From contig NZ_JAAKGS010000002.1 of the NCBI RefSeq assembly GCF_011043555.1, positions 620,001 to 684,000 of the forward strand: DNA of 64,000 nt, written 5' to 3'. Position numbers and translations under genes: made by a program. The notes under the pieces are model-generated. The model did not search any database and had not been told where the DNA came from. It saw only the letters and a list, made by a program, of their open reading frames with translations. The stretch comes from Sphingobacterium sp. SGR-19. Lineage in GTDB: Bacteria; Bacteroidota; Bacteroidia; Sphingobacteriales; Sphingobacteriaceae. How positions within the stretch are numbered: position 1 is the first letter of the stretch; each line of letters begins with the position of its first letter. This document shows, in pieces, positions 26,785 through 35,707 of this stretch.

Positions 26785-28055
26785 TCCCCCCGCTCTTTCC
26801 ACTGTTTGGCGAACGATTTATCTGCAAGATTTGGTAATTTGCGATGTTTGCCCCAAGTTTTCTTGAAGAAAATTTGCAGAAAGAAATTTTTTATTTTTCC
26901 ACTGAAAAAATCGATCAGTCCGCGACGTTGGACGGCATAAGTAAATATTTTCCAAGTGCGTTTTTCCTTTTTTGACACTAGACCTTGCTGTACCGAATCC
27001 CGACGATTAAGTAAGGCCAACCGGAGGAAGTCGATGTCAACAGCACATGCTTCGAAGCATGTGCCACAAAGGGGGGAAGCGTAAGCCGGATGTTTTAGCT
27101 CCGATACGTTGTTTAAATTGGGAGGTACAAGTGAATTGATAAGGATCTGATAGGTGGTGTCATACCTTTGTCCGGCAATATTTTGGTAAGTGGGACATAC
27201 ATTTAGGCTGGCCTCACAACAAATGCAATAAAGAGCTTGGCGTTGGTCATTTTTTTCCAATACATTGGTCCGGCCGTTGTCCAGCAAAATAACGTACATT
27301 TCTTCTGGACCATCCGTGTCATGCACTTGTCGGGGTCCGCTTAAAATAGTATTGTATGTGATGAGATTTTGTCCCGTTCCATGGGAAGCGAGTAAGGGAC
27401 AGAATAAATCCAAGTCGTTGATGTTTGGGATAGTTTTCTCTATTCCGGCTAATGCGATGTGTACCTTTGGAAAGGAGATAGTAAGTCTTGCATTCCCATC
27501 ATTCTCCGTAATGGCAATACTGCCCGTATCAGCGATAATAAAATTTGCTCCCGAGATGCCTATATCCGCCGTCGTGTACTTTTTCCGTAACAATTTACCG
27601 GCTTCTATCGTCTGTTGTTCTGCTGAGGTATCTAACGGCGTTTCAAAATCATTCTCGAAAATCTCGATGTTTTGCTTTTCTAAAAATTTTTTAAGCTCGA
27701 TTTCTTCAGCTACCATGGACTTGGATTTCACGACAGATTTCGCGTGATGACGCTCCATGATTTTTGATATCTCCTGACGGGCTTCTTCCGCATCATTCGC
27801 CCAGATCACCTGTCCGCCGTTTTTGGTGAAGTTGCTCTCAAAATCCAACAGATAGCGCTCTAGATTTTCGATGGTTTTCCACTTAATAAGATGGGCCTTC
27901 TTTTTCGAATTTTCCAAATCGAAAAATTTGCTCTTACTACGCTCGAACGCAAGATTATATTTGTCGATATTCATGTTGATAATCTCCCGACGGCGTTGGT
28001 CAAAGGATTTGACGGCACTATCTTTTAAAAATCTGTCTGCAACCTGCTCTCCCAT
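26781..28055 (-). CDS. LutB-like iron-sulfur protein, divergent
   Basis: 424 aa from the ATG at 28055; an upstream in-frame start adding 12 residues (28091) does not match the family start M-G-E-Q. The LUD-domain core is clear (A-D-I-G-I-S-G-A-N-F, L-A-S-H-G-T-G-Q, G-P-E-E-M-Y-V), as in LutB of the lactate-oxidising LutABC complex. Differences from the family, as I recall it: a block of ~35-40 residues before D-T-S-A-E-Q-Q is missing; the first 4Fe-4S motif reads C277-I-C279-C280-E-A-S283...C287-P, with Ser for the third Cys and an extra Cys; the second, C330-x2-C333-x3-C337, is followed by Ala instead of Pro. No lutA or lutC is near. aspS lies upstream on the same strand. Confidence 0.85.
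   Translation of the reverse strand: MGEQVADRFLKDSAVKSFDQRRREIINMNIDKYNLAFERSKSKFFDLENSKKKAHLIKWKTIENLERYLLDFESNFTKNGGQVIWANDAEEARQEISKIMERHHAKSVVKSKSMVAEEIELKKFLEKQNIEIFENDFETPLDTSAEQQTIEAGKLLRKKYTTADIGISGANFIIADTGSIAITENDGNARLTISFPKVHIALAGIEKTIPNINDLDLFCPLLASHGTGQNLITYNTILSGPRQVHDTDGPEEMYVILLDNGRTNVLEKNDQRQALYCICCEASLNVCPTYQNIAGQRYDTTYQILINSLVPPNLNNVSELKHPAYASPLCGTCFEACAVDIDFLRLALLNRRDSVQQGLVSKKEKRTWKIFTYAVQRRGLIDFFSGKIKNFFLQIFFKKTWGKHRKLPNLADKSFAKQWKERGD
27043..27064. repeat. Perfect 22-bp palindrome inside the LutB-like gene
   Basis: The half-site GCACATGCTTC is followed immediately by its exact complement. It lies in the coding sequence exactly over the second cysteine motif (C333-F-E-A-C337). 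Confidence 0.8.
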
Positions 28056-28132
28056 GACAGTAAAACTAATCTTTTTTCGAAAGATAAGCAAGCATATTGG
28101 CTATACTATAAATTCGACTAAGATTAGATATA

Positions 28133-29887
28133 TTATCCTTTTATATTCAGCGCTAGACTCAACTCGTTTAGCTGTACGTTGTCAATAGCTGCTGGAGCAT
28201 CAATCATCACATCGCGTCCCGCATTGTTTTTCGGGAAAGCAATAAAATCACGTATAGTCTCCTGCCCTCCTAGAATAGCCACCAAGCGATCGAGACCGAA
28301 TGCTAACCCTCCGTGTGGAGGTGCACCGTATTGGAAGGCGTTCAATAAAAAGCCAAATTGCTCCTGTGCCTGCTCTAGTGTAAATCCAAGATGTTTAAAC
28401 ATCAATGCTTGTGTTTCCTTATCATGAATACGGATTGAACCACCGCCAATTTCATTACCATTCAGCACCAAGTCATACGCATTGGCACGAACTTTCCCAG
28501 GGTCAGTATCCAAGAGATGCATGTCTTCTTTTTTTGGAGAAGTGAATGGATGGTGCATAGCATGGTAACGTCCTGTCTCCTCATCCCATTCAAGTAAAGG
28601 AAAATCTGTTACCCATAGCGGAGCAAACTCGTCTGGTTTGCGTAACCCTAAACGGTTGGCCAGTTCCATACGTAGGGCGCTTAGTTGCGTGCGTGTCTTA
28701 TTCGCTGGTCCGGACAGAACCAAGATAAGATCTCCCGCTTTTGCACCGGTAACCTCCGCCCATTTGGCAAGATCGGCTTGATCATAGAACTTATCGACAG
28801 ATGATTTGAATGTTCCATCCACCTCGCACTTGCAGTACACCATGCCTGATGCGCCTACTTGTGGACGTTTTACCCAATCAATTAAGGTATCGATTTGCTT
28901 TCTCGTGTAGGACGCGGCCTCTGGTACAGCAATACCGACTACCAATTCGGCGTTGTTAAACACGGCAAATTCCTTATGTTGGGCAACGGCATTCAGTTCG
29001 CCAAACTCCATGCCGAAGCGGATATCGGGTTTATCGTTTCCATATCTTTGCATAGCTTCGTCGTAGGTCATACGAGGGAATTGCGCGATATCAATATCGT
29101 GTGTCGTTTTCAACAAATGACGTGTCAGCCCCTCGAAAACGTTTAGGATATCTTCCTGTTCAATGAATGCCATTTCGCAGTCAATCTGCGTGAATTCCGG
29201 CTGACGGTCTGCGCGCAGATCCTCATCGCGGAAACATTTCACTATCTGGAAATATTTATCTAAACCGCCTACCATTAATAGCTGTTTAAAGGTTTGTGGC
29301 GATTGCGGTAAGGCGTAGAACTGTCCGGGGTTCATGCGGGATGGAACCACGAAATCACGTGCACCCTCTGGCGTAGACTTAATTAAATAAGGCGTTTCCA
29401 CTTCACAGAAGTCCATATTCGATAAATAGTTGCGAACCTCTTGCGTTACCTTATGACGGAAAAGTAGGCTGTTTTTTACCGGATTACGGCGGATGTCCAG
29501 ATAACGATACTTCATACGCAAGTCTTCACCACCATCTGTTTCATCTTCAATTGTAAAAGGTGGAAGTTGCGCTTCGTTCAGTATCATTAATTCGTTTACG
29601 AGTACTTCAACCTCTCCGGTAGGAATATTGATATTTTTCGATTCCCGCTCAATAACGGTACCTTTTATCTGTATAACAAATTCGCGCCCCAATGATCTTG
29701 CCTGTTGCATAATGGTTTCATCAGTTCGTGCTTCGTCGAAGATCAACTGCGTGATACCATAACGGTCACGTAAATCTACCCAAATCATAAACCCTTTGTC
29801 GCGCGACTTTTGAACCCAGCCCGCTAGTGTGACTTCTTTATCTGTATCGGTTAATCTCAGTTCACCGCAATTATGACTTCTATACAT
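28133..29887 (-). CDS. aspS: Aspartyl-tRNA synthetase
   Basis: 584 aa from the ATG at 29887, where the protein begins [10 protein letters not shown] like other bacterial AspRS; the frame stays open 33 codons upstream, but that stretch is leader sequence. An N-terminal OB anticodon-binding domain (about 15-110), class II motif 2 (F-R-D-E-D-L-R), the bacterial GAD insertion (about 290-410) and motif 3 (G-L-A-F-G-L-D-R) are in order. It charges tRNA-Asp. Complete, normal length. Upstream on the minus strand is a TATTTTTG -7 element and a leader of about 90 nt. Confidence 0.97.
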   Translation of the reverse strand: MYRSHNCGELRLTDTDKEVTLAGWVQKSRDKGFMIWVDLRDRYGITQLIFDEARTDETIMQQARSLGREFVIQIKGTVIERESKNINIPTGEVEVLVNELMILNEAQLPPFTIEDETDGGEDLRMKYRYLDIRRNPVKNSLLFRHKVTQEVRNYLSNMDFCEVETPYLIKSTPEGARDFVVPSRMNPGQFYALPQSPQTFKQLLMVGGLDKYFQIVKCFRDEDLRADRQPEFTQIDCEMAFIEQEDILNVFEGLTRHLLKTTHDIDIAQFPRMTYDEAMQRYGNDKPDIRFGMEFGELNAVAQHKEFAVFNNAELVVGIAVPEAASYTRKQIDTLIDWVKRPQVGASGMVYCKCEVDGTFKSSVDKFYDQADLAKWAEVTGAKAGDLILVLSGPANKTRTQLSALRMELANRLGLRKPDEFAPLWVTDFPLLEWDEETGRYHAMHHPFTSPKKEDMHLLDTDPGKVRANAYDLVLNGNEIGGGSIRIHDKETQALMFKHLGFTLEQAQEQFGFLLNAFQYGAPPHGGLAFGLDRLVAILGGQETIRDFIAFPKNNAGRDVMIDAPAAIDNVQLNELSLALNIKG

Positions 29888-29983
29888 TGTTATTCGTTGT
29901 TTTGTCCGTAACTCATAACGCATGATTCGTGGTTGTAGAATACGCCCGAATAACGTATAACGAGTTGCGAATGGATGTTTGCG

Positions 29984-29991
29984 CAAAAATA
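29984..29991 (-). promoter_or_regulatory. -7 element (TATTTTTG) upstream of aspS
   Basis: Exact TAnnTTTG match on the minus strand. The best TTG upstream is only 14 nt away, so the -33 box is weak. The leader contains CGTTATTCG complementary to the bases just before the aspS start (29889-29896 with 29947-29954). Confidence 0.35.
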
Positions 29992-30200
29992 TTGGATTTT
30001 ACGGACAATAAAGATTTGTTTCTTCTTTTTTTCATACTCCCACTTTATCCCACCTTTTATTTGCAGAAAGATAACAAAAGAAGAGTAAGGCGGTTTTCTT
30101 TGTCGAAATATTAATATTCCCAATAGGATCGGGGCTTTACATCATTTTCGTTGTTACGGGTGTAAAAATGGTCGTGGCGGCTTTTGTGGCTTTTTTACTA

Positions 30201-30209
30201 TGTGGAAAA
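30201..30209 (-). promoter_or_regulatory. DnaA-box-like 9-mer upstream of mraZ
   Basis: TTTTCCACA on the minus strand (TGTGGAAAA on plus) fits the relaxed DnaA box TTWTNCACA. The same 9-mer occurs three times upstream of ftsZ. Confidence 0.35.
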
Positions 30210-30226
30210 CTTTTTTGTGTTATATT

Positions 30227-30251
30227 GTGGGAGAAAGTGGGGGAAAGTGTA
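30227..30251 (+). promoter_or_regulatory. MraZ operator: 10-bp direct repeats
   Basis: GTGGGAGAAA (30227-30236) and GTGGGGGAAA (30237-30246) are followed by a degenerate GTGTA in the same phase. This gives TGGGN with 5-nt spacers, the known E. coli MraZ site, and also AAAGTG[G/T] twice, the site described for Mollicutes MraZ. It lies about 40-60 nt before the mraZ start and implies autorepression of the dcw cluster. A -7-like TACTTTTA follows at 30252-30259. With the aspS leader and promoter, this accounts for the 29888-30288 stretch. Confidence 0.75.
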
Positions 30252-30288
30252 TACTTTTACATTGAAATTTTGATTAGCTGAATAGACT

Positions 30289-30765
30289 GTGAACTATTTG
30301 ATCGGAGAATACGAATGCAAGCTGGACGCCAAAGGTAGAATGGTGGTCCCTGCCGCGCTCAAAAGGCAACTGCCTGACGTGGAGCGGGATGGGCTTGTTG
30401 TGAACCGTGGCTTCGAGAAAAATTTGGTTATTTATACACGGGCGGAATGGAATAGGATTTTGAGGCAGTTGTCTAGGCTCAATCAATTTCAGCCTAAGAA
30501 TCGAGATTTCGTAAGGAAGTTTATGAGTGGGGCAACAGAGTTGATGCTCGATTCAGCGGGTAGAGTTTTGATGCCGAAAGCCCTGTTGGAGTATGCGGAA
30601 GTGGGGAATGAGTTGGTCTTGGCATGTAATTTAGAAAAGATCGAGGTATGGTCGAAGGCAAAATACGAAGAGCAGTTGGATGCGATATCAGAAGATGATT
30701 TTTCAGACTTAGCTGCACAAGTGATGGGTGGATTTGATTTGGAAGGAGGGCAAGATGGCGAGTAA
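30289..30765 (+). CDS. mraZ: MraZ transcriptional regulator of the dcw cluster
   Basis: 158 aa, GTG start at 30289 (N-Y-L-I-G-E-Y follows, the conserved MraZ N-terminus). Two SpoVT/AbrB-like half-domains are visible: L-D-A-K-G-R-M-V-V-P near residue 15 and L-D-S-A-G-R-V-L-M-P near residue 85. MraZ forms a ring-shaped oligomer that binds tandem TGGG repeats and represses the dcw operon; such repeats are found just upstream. First gene of the cluster; its end overlaps rsmH by 11 nt. Confidence 0.95.
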   Translation: MNYLIGEYECKLDAKGRMVVPAALKRQLPDVERDGLVVNRGFEKNLVIYTRAEWNRILRQLSRLNQFQPKNRDFVRKFMSGATELMLDSAGRVLMPKALLEYAEVGNELVLACNLEKIEVWSKAKYEEQLDAISEDDFSDLAAQVMGGFDLEGGQDGE

Positions 30766-31672
30766 TCCTACTGTTTACCATATTCCGGTGATGTTAGAGG
30801 AGTGTATGGAGGGGCTAGCTATCAAGTCGGATGGTGTTTACGTTGATGTAACGTTTGGTGGCGGTGGCCATTCACGTGAGATCTTGAAAAGATTAGGTGA
30901 AAATGGCAGATTGATAGCGTTTGATCAAGATCCGGACGCGGTAAAGAATACGGTGGATGATCCACGGTTTACGTTGGTGCAACACAATTTTAGGTTTTTG
31001 AAAAACAATCTGAGGTTGTTGGGTATCCGGCAAGTGGATGGGGTGTTAGCGGATTTAGGGGTTTCTTCTCATCAATTTGATTCACCGGAGCGTGGTTTTT
31101 CCATCCGTTACGACGCTGATTTGGATATGCGAATGGATCAAGTGGCTGATTTGGATGCGAAGAAAGTGTTGAATACATACGCAGAAGCAGAATTGCATCG
31201 CATTTTTGGTATGTATGGTGAGATACAAAATGCGCGGTCATTGGCAAAAACGATCGTAACTGCCCGTCTAAGTGAGTCTATTGAAACCGTGGCGGGACTG
31301 AAAGAGGTGATTAAGCGTCTGGTGCCGAAAGGGAAAGAACATAAATATCATGCGCAGGTGTTTCAAGCTTTGCGTATCGAAGTGAATCGCGAGCTGGAGG
31401 CGTTGCAGGAGTTTTTGGAACAGACTGTCTCGGTGTTGAAGCCGGAAGGGCGCTTGGTTATCATGTCTTACCATTCGTTGGAAGATCGGTTGGTCAAGAA
31501 TTTTATGCAAAAAGGAAAGTTTAGAGGGGACGTGGAAAAGGATTTCTTTGGAAATGAAATAAAGCCGTTTAAAGTCATTAGCCGTAAAGCGGTGACAGCG
31601 AATACTAATGAATTGGCGGTAAATAATAGGGCGCGTAGCGCGAAGCTGCGTATAGCTGAACGCGAAGCTTAA
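30755..31672 (+). CDS. rsmH: 16S rRNA m4C1402 methyltransferase RsmH
   Basis: 305 aa from the ATG at 30755, which has an unusually strong ribosome binding site (GGAAGGAGG) 5-6 nt before it; a start at 30728 would lengthen the overlap with mraZ for no gain. N-terminus H-I-P-V-M-L-E-E, SAM motif V-D-V-T-F-G-G-G-G-H-S, then D-L-G-V-S-S-H-Q and the C-terminal S-Y-H-S-L-E-D-R. It methylates N4 of C1402 in 16S rRNA. Second gene of the dcw operon. Confidence 0.96.
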   Translation: MASNPTVYHIPVMLEECMEGLAIKSDGVYVDVTFGGGGHSREILKRLGENGRLIAFDQDPDAVKNTVDDPRFTLVQHNFRFLKNNLRLLGIRQVDGVLADLGVSSHQFDSPERGFSIRYDADLDMRMDQVADLDAKKVLNTYAEAELHRIFGMYGEIQNARSLAKTIVTARLSESIETVAGLKEVIKRLVPKGKEHKYHAQVFQALRIEVNRELEALQEFLEQTVSVLKPEGRLVIMSYHSLEDRLVKNFMQKGKFRGDVEKDFFGNEIKPFKVISRKAVTANTNELAVNNRARSAKLRIAEREA

Positions 31673-31683
31673 TTTTTTGAGAT

Positions 31684-32097
31684 ATGTCTAGAAAAAACAC
31701 GGTCAGAAACAAAGAATTAAGTGAAGAGGTTCAGGAAAAAATGAACGAATCTGTTGAGGAAAAAGTCGAAGAAACCCAGCATTTTATCCGTTCTATTTTT
31801 TCAACAAAGCGTTTATCCAGCTATCTGGTGGCGAGAAATTTGCCTTTTGCGGCATTTGTGGCATTGCTTGGTTTGTTGTATATCTCCAATCGGCATTTGG
31901 CGGAAAGGACGGTGCGGGATATCGATCGTTTGGGGAGGGGAGTGAAAGAATTGAGTTGGGATTACAAATCGCTGTCTGCTGAATTGATGAAGTTGACCAC
32001 GCAGACAGAGATTGCGAAGCGGGCAGATACGCTGGGGTTGAAAGAACGTATGGAGCCACCCATTAAGTTGGAAGTAGTAAGAGAAGAAAAGAAGTAA
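31684..32097 (+). CDS. ftsL: FtsL-like division protein
   Basis: 137 aa. A charged N-terminal cytoplasmic tail (~50 residues, longer than in E. coli), one membrane helix at about 53-68, and a short periplasmic coiled-coil region. Sequence conservation of FtsL is low, so the name rests mainly on topology, size and position between rsmH and the division PBP, where ftsL sits in dcw clusters. FtsL works with FtsQ and FtsB to activate FtsWI. Same operon; gaps are 11 nt upstream and 20 nt downstream. Confidence 0.85.
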   Translation: MSRKNTVRNKELSEEVQEKMNESVEEKVEETQHFIRSIFSTKRLSSYLVARNLPFAAFVALLGLLYISNRHLAERTVRDIDRLGRGVKELSWDYKSLSAELMKLTTQTEIAKRADTLGLKERMEPPIKLEVVREEKK

Positions 32098-32117
32098 ACA
32101 GAAAGACACGGAGTCGT

Positions 32118-34238
32118 ATGAATATTAGGAAAACTATACTTATTCGCGTATACGTGGCATTCGGCCTCATGGTGCTTTTTGCGCTAACGGTGTTCGGTAA
32201 GCTTTTACATCTGCAATATGTGGATGGCGGGGAGTGGCGTGCAATGGTGGATAGCTTAACCATCCGAGAGCGTGGGATTGAAGCTGCTAGAGGTAATATT
32301 TACTCCAATGATGGTAGCTTGTTGGCTACTTCTGTTCCAGAATATGAACTTCGCTTTGATGCGATGTCGATACCATCGGAGGCTGATGACGTGTTTCATT
32401 CTAAAGTGGATTCGCTGGCGACACGTTTATCGGCACACTTCAAGGATAAATCTTCCCGGCAGTATTTGGTCCTGTTAAAAAATGCGCGTGCTAAAAAGCA
32501 GCGGTATGTCTTGATAAAGCGAGGGGTTTCGCATCAGGATTTGAAGGTCATCAAGACTTTTCCATTGTTCCATACATTTAGGGAGGGCAAGAAGAGATAT
32601 CCGACGAGTTTGGTTACCGTGCGCGAAAACAAACGGATTTTGCCCTTTACTAACTTAGCAGCGAGAACCATAGGGTATAAAAATACGAAGGGAGATACCG
32701 TGTTGGTGGGCTTAGAGGGCGCTTACGGGAAATATATTGATGGAACGAGTGGATCGCAACTGATGCAGCGTATTGCGGGCGGTGTTTGGGTGCCTGTTAA
32801 CCGCGAGGTGGAAGTCGCGCCTGTGGATGGTTCGGACATCATTTCGACGTTAGATGTGAATATGCAGGATATGGCGCAACGTGCGTTGGAGAAGCAGTTG
32901 ATTGCGAGCGATGCAGATAATGGTTGTGTTGTGGTTATGGAGGTAAAGACGGGAGAGGTGAGGGCTATTGCGAATTTTACGCGGGATAAAGAGGGTGTTT
33001 TCCGCGAGAAATATAATTATGCTATAGCGCAGGGAGCAGATCCGGGATCGACATTTAAACTGGCGAGTTATTTGGCGTTGTTGGATGACGGGTTTGTGGA
33101 TACCGCAAGCACGGTGGATATAGGAAACGGTACGTATAAAGTGCCTGCTCATACGATACGAGATTCGCACGCTCCCAAAAAATCAGTTTTGACCGTGAAA
33201 GAAGCTTTTGAGGAATCTTCGAATGTAGGTGTGGCCAAACTGATCAACACTTATTACGGGAACAAGCCCGCAAAATATACATCGAAGTTGCATCATTTTG
33301 GATTGGGTAAGCCTTTGGGTTTGCAGATTCCAGGTGAGGCTATTCCGTGGGTGAAGACGCCTGATAGTAAAACGTGGAGCAAACTGTCGTTAGTACAAAT
33401 GGCTTATGGTTATGAATTACGATTGACACCCTTGCAAACGTTAGCCCTTTACAACGCGGTTGCCAACGATGGAAAATTGTTAGCGCCTTTGTTCGTGAAG
33501 GAGATTCGGCACTTGGGTAATACAGTGGAACGTTTTGATGCGAAGGTGCTTAACAAGCAAATTGCTTCGAAAGAAGCTATTCACAAAATGCAAGCGATGT
33601 TGGAAGGAGTCATGACGGAAGGAACGGGTAAACGTTTGAGCTCGCCCTTATATACGTCGGCAGGTAAAACGGGAACAGCGCAGATGAACGATGGTGCTCG
33701 AGGATATGGGCAACGTCGTTACCAATCATCCTTTGCAGGTTATTTCCCGGCCGAGAATCCGAAATATTCGATGATTGTGGTTATTCGTAACCCAAGAAGA
33801 GGATATTATGGTGGAGCCATCGCCGGCCCGGTCTTTAAAGAGCTGGCCGATATGATTTATGCAAATGATCTAACCTTGCACGGGACGTTAGCCAACAGAA
33901 AAGTAAATACCGCCGGGGCAAAATTACCGTTGACATTAAGAGGTTCGAAAGAAGCTTCAAAAACCGTTTACCAAGCATTAGGGTTTAACCCGTCCAATTG
34001 GAATACGATAGCGCAGGCGGCAGATTCATCTGCCAAAGCCGTTCCGTTTGTAGAGACTCAAGTGAAAGAGGGAGTTGTGCCGAATGTATTGGGTATGGGA
34101 TTGTCGGATGCTATATTCACCATGGAAAATGCCGGTTTTAAAACAAAAGTTTCCGGTTGGGGTAAGGTCGTTAATCAATCCCTTATTGCGGGAACAAAAT
34201 TAAAAGTAGGTACGCCTATAGCATTGTCACTGAATTAA
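32118..34238 (+). CDS. ftsI: Division peptidoglycan transpeptidase (PBP3/FtsI) with PASTA domain
   Basis: 706 aa class B penicillin-binding protein. Membrane anchor at ~8-30, PBP dimerisation region, then the transpeptidase domain with active Ser311 in S-T-F-K, S-S-N at 367-369 and K-T-G at 517-519. A C-terminal PASTA-like domain occupies about 652-706 (V-P-N-V-L-G-M...G-T-P-I). It cross-links septal peptidoglycan with FtsW. A single PASTA domain on FtsI is common in Bacteroidota. Fourth gene of the cluster, 5 nt before murE. Confidence 0.95.
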   Translation: MNIRKTILIRVYVAFGLMVLFALTVFGKLLHLQYVDGGEWRAMVDSLTIRERGIEAARGNIYSNDGSLLATSVPEYELRFDAMSIPSEADDVFHSKVDSLATRLSAHFKDKSSRQYLVLLKNARAKKQRYVLIKRGVSHQDLKVIKTFPLFHTFREGKKRYPTSLVTVRENKRILPFTNLAARTIGYKNTKGDTVLVGLEGAYGKYIDGTSGSQLMQRIAGGVWVPVNREVEVAPVDGSDIISTLDVNMQDMAQRALEKQLIASDADNGCVVVMEVKTGEVRAIANFTRDKEGVFREKYNYAIAQGADPGSTFKLASYLALLDDGFVDTASTVDIGNGTYKVPAHTIRDSHAPKKSVLTVKEAFEESSNVGVAKLINTYYGNKPAKYTSKLHHFGLGKPLGLQIPGEAIPWVKTPDSKTWSKLSLVQMAYGYELRLTPLQTLALYNAVANDGKLLAPLFVKEIRHLGNTVERFDAKVLNKQIASKEAIHKMQAMLEGVMTEGTGKRLSSPLYTSAGKTGTAQMNDGARGYGQRRYQSSFAGYFPAENPKYSMIVVIRNPRRGYYGGAIAGPVFKELADMIYANDLTLHGTLANRKVNTAGAKLPLTLRGSKEASKTVYQALGFNPSNWNTIAQAADSSAKAVPFVETQVKEGVVPNVLGMGLSDAIFTMENAGFKTKVSGWGKVVNQSLIAGTKLKVGTPIALSLN

Positions 34239-34243
34239 AAGAT

Positions 34244-35698
34244 ATGAAGCTAAGAGAATTATTACATGCGATTCCAGTACAACAGCTCGAGGGTGCCCTC
34301 GAAGTAGAGGTGTCGTCCGTATGCTTCGATTCGCGGGAAGTTTCGGCGGATAGTCTTTTTGTTGCTGTGCGAGGCGTTCACACCGATGGGCATTTGTACC
34401 TCGATAAGGCGGTTGAGAGTGGGGCGACAGTATTGGTGTTGGATACCTTACCCAAGCAACTATCGGCTGAGGTGACCTACGTGGTTGTGGCGGATACGTC
34501 GTATGTGTTGGGGTTGTTAGCATCTAATTTTTATGGTGATCCTTCCAAAGCATTAAAACTTGTCGGCATTACCGGAACCAACGGTAAGACGACGATTGCC
34601 ACGCTTCTTTTCAACTTATTTAAAAGCTTAGGATACCACGTCGGACTGTTATCCACCGTGGAAAATAAAATTGGGGATCGAGTTATTCCTGCAACGCATA
34701 CGACCCCAGATCCTATAGCGCTAAATATGTTGCTTCGGGAGATGGTAGACGAAGGATGCGATTATTGCTTTATGGAGGTGAGTTCACATGCAGTCGTGCA
34801 GCAACGGATCGCAGGACTGCGTTTTGCGGGCGGCGTATTTTCGAATATAACGCACGATCATTTGGATTTTCATGGCACTTTTGACCATTACCTCAAGGCT
34901 AAGAAAAAGTTTTTTGACGACTTAGATAGGTTTGCTTTTGCGTTGACCAATATAGATGACCGTAACGGAGCGGTGATGCTGCAAAATACATTCGCCCATA
35001 AAAAGACATACGGTTTAAAAAATATGGCCGACTTCAAGGCTAAGGTTATCGAAAGTCACCTGGATGGTATGTTGCTACAGGTAGATGGGCATGAAGTATG
35101 GGTAAAACTGGTTGGTGGATTTAATGCTTATAATCTGCTCGCAGTGTATGGAGCGGCGATTCTCTTGGAACAGGAAACGATGAAAGTGCTGACTGCTATG
35201 AGTGATATTGTAGGAGCAGAGGGCAGATTTGATGTGGTACGTTCAGCAAAGGGTTTAGTGGGCATCGTAGATTACGCACATACGCCCGATGCTGTAGAGA
35301 ACGTTCTATCGACAATCCGGGAACTGCGGAAAAGTGACCAACAGATTATTACGGTATTAGGTTGTGGTGGCGATCGCGATAAAGCCAAACGTCCAGAAAT
35401 GGCAGAGGTAGCTGTGCGTTTGAGCGATAAGGTCATCATTACATCGGATAATCCGAGAACAGAGGATCCGATGGCGATCATCCGAGATATGGAAGCGGGT
35501 GTAGATTCGAAAGATCGTAAACATGTTTTTACCATTGCGGAACGTAGAGAGGCTATCCGGGCGGCTTGTCATTTGGCCCAACCGGGTGATATTGTACTGG
35601 TTGCAGGAAAAGGACACGAGAAATACCAAGAGGTTAATGATGTACGTCACCATTTCGACGATAAAGAAATTTTAATAGAAACGTTTAACGAACAATAA
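34244..35698 (+). CDS. murE: UDP-MurNAc-tripeptide ligase, meso-DAP type (MurE)
   Basis: 484 aa Mur ligase. ATP-binding loop at 110-117 (T-G-T-N-G-K-T-T), central Y/D-F-H-G block, and the DNPR motif at about 402-405, which marks meso-diaminopimelate specificity as opposed to L-lysine. It adds the third residue to UDP-MurNAc-L-Ala-D-Glu. Cytoplasmic. This predicts an A1-gamma (DAP) wall for the organism. It is followed 9 nt later by mraY; murF is not next to it. Confidence 0.96.
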   Translation: MKLRELLHAIPVQQLEGALEVEVSSVCFDSREVSADSLFVAVRGVHTDGHLYLDKAVESGATVLVLDTLPKQLSAEVTYVVVADTSYVLGLLASNFYGDPSKALKLVGITGTNGKTTIATLLFNLFKSLGYHVGLLSTVENKIGDRVIPATHTTPDPIALNMLLREMVDEGCDYCFMEVSSHAVVQQRIAGLRFAGGVFSNITHDHLDFHGTFDHYLKAKKKFFDDLDRFAFALTNIDDRNGAVMLQNTFAHKKTYGLKNMADFKAKVIESHLDGMLLQVDGHEVWVKLVGGFNAYNLLAVYGAAILLEQETMKVLTAMSDIVGAEGRFDVVRSAKGLVGIVDYAHTPDAVENVLSTIRELRKSDQQIITVLGCGGDRDKAKRPEMAEVAVRLSDKVIITSDNPRTEDPMAIIRDMEAGVDSKDRKHVFTIAERREAIRAACHLAQPGDIVLVAGKGHEKYQEVNDVRHHFDDKEILIETFNEQ

Positions 35699-35707
35699 GA
35701 AATACGG

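Noticed and set aside
28056-28091. Upstream in-frame start of the LutB-like gene
   Set aside because: It adds 12 residues that do not match the family start; the ATG at 28055 starts with the expected M-G-E-Q.
28066-28127. Inverted repeat CTAATCTT / AAGATTAG between aspS and the LutB-like gene
   Set aside because: 8 bp with a 46-nt loop and AT-rich; too easily due to chance.
29888-29986. N-terminal extension of AspRS
   Set aside because: The extra 33 codons have no family match and cover the leader; the ATG at 29887 matches the standard protein start.
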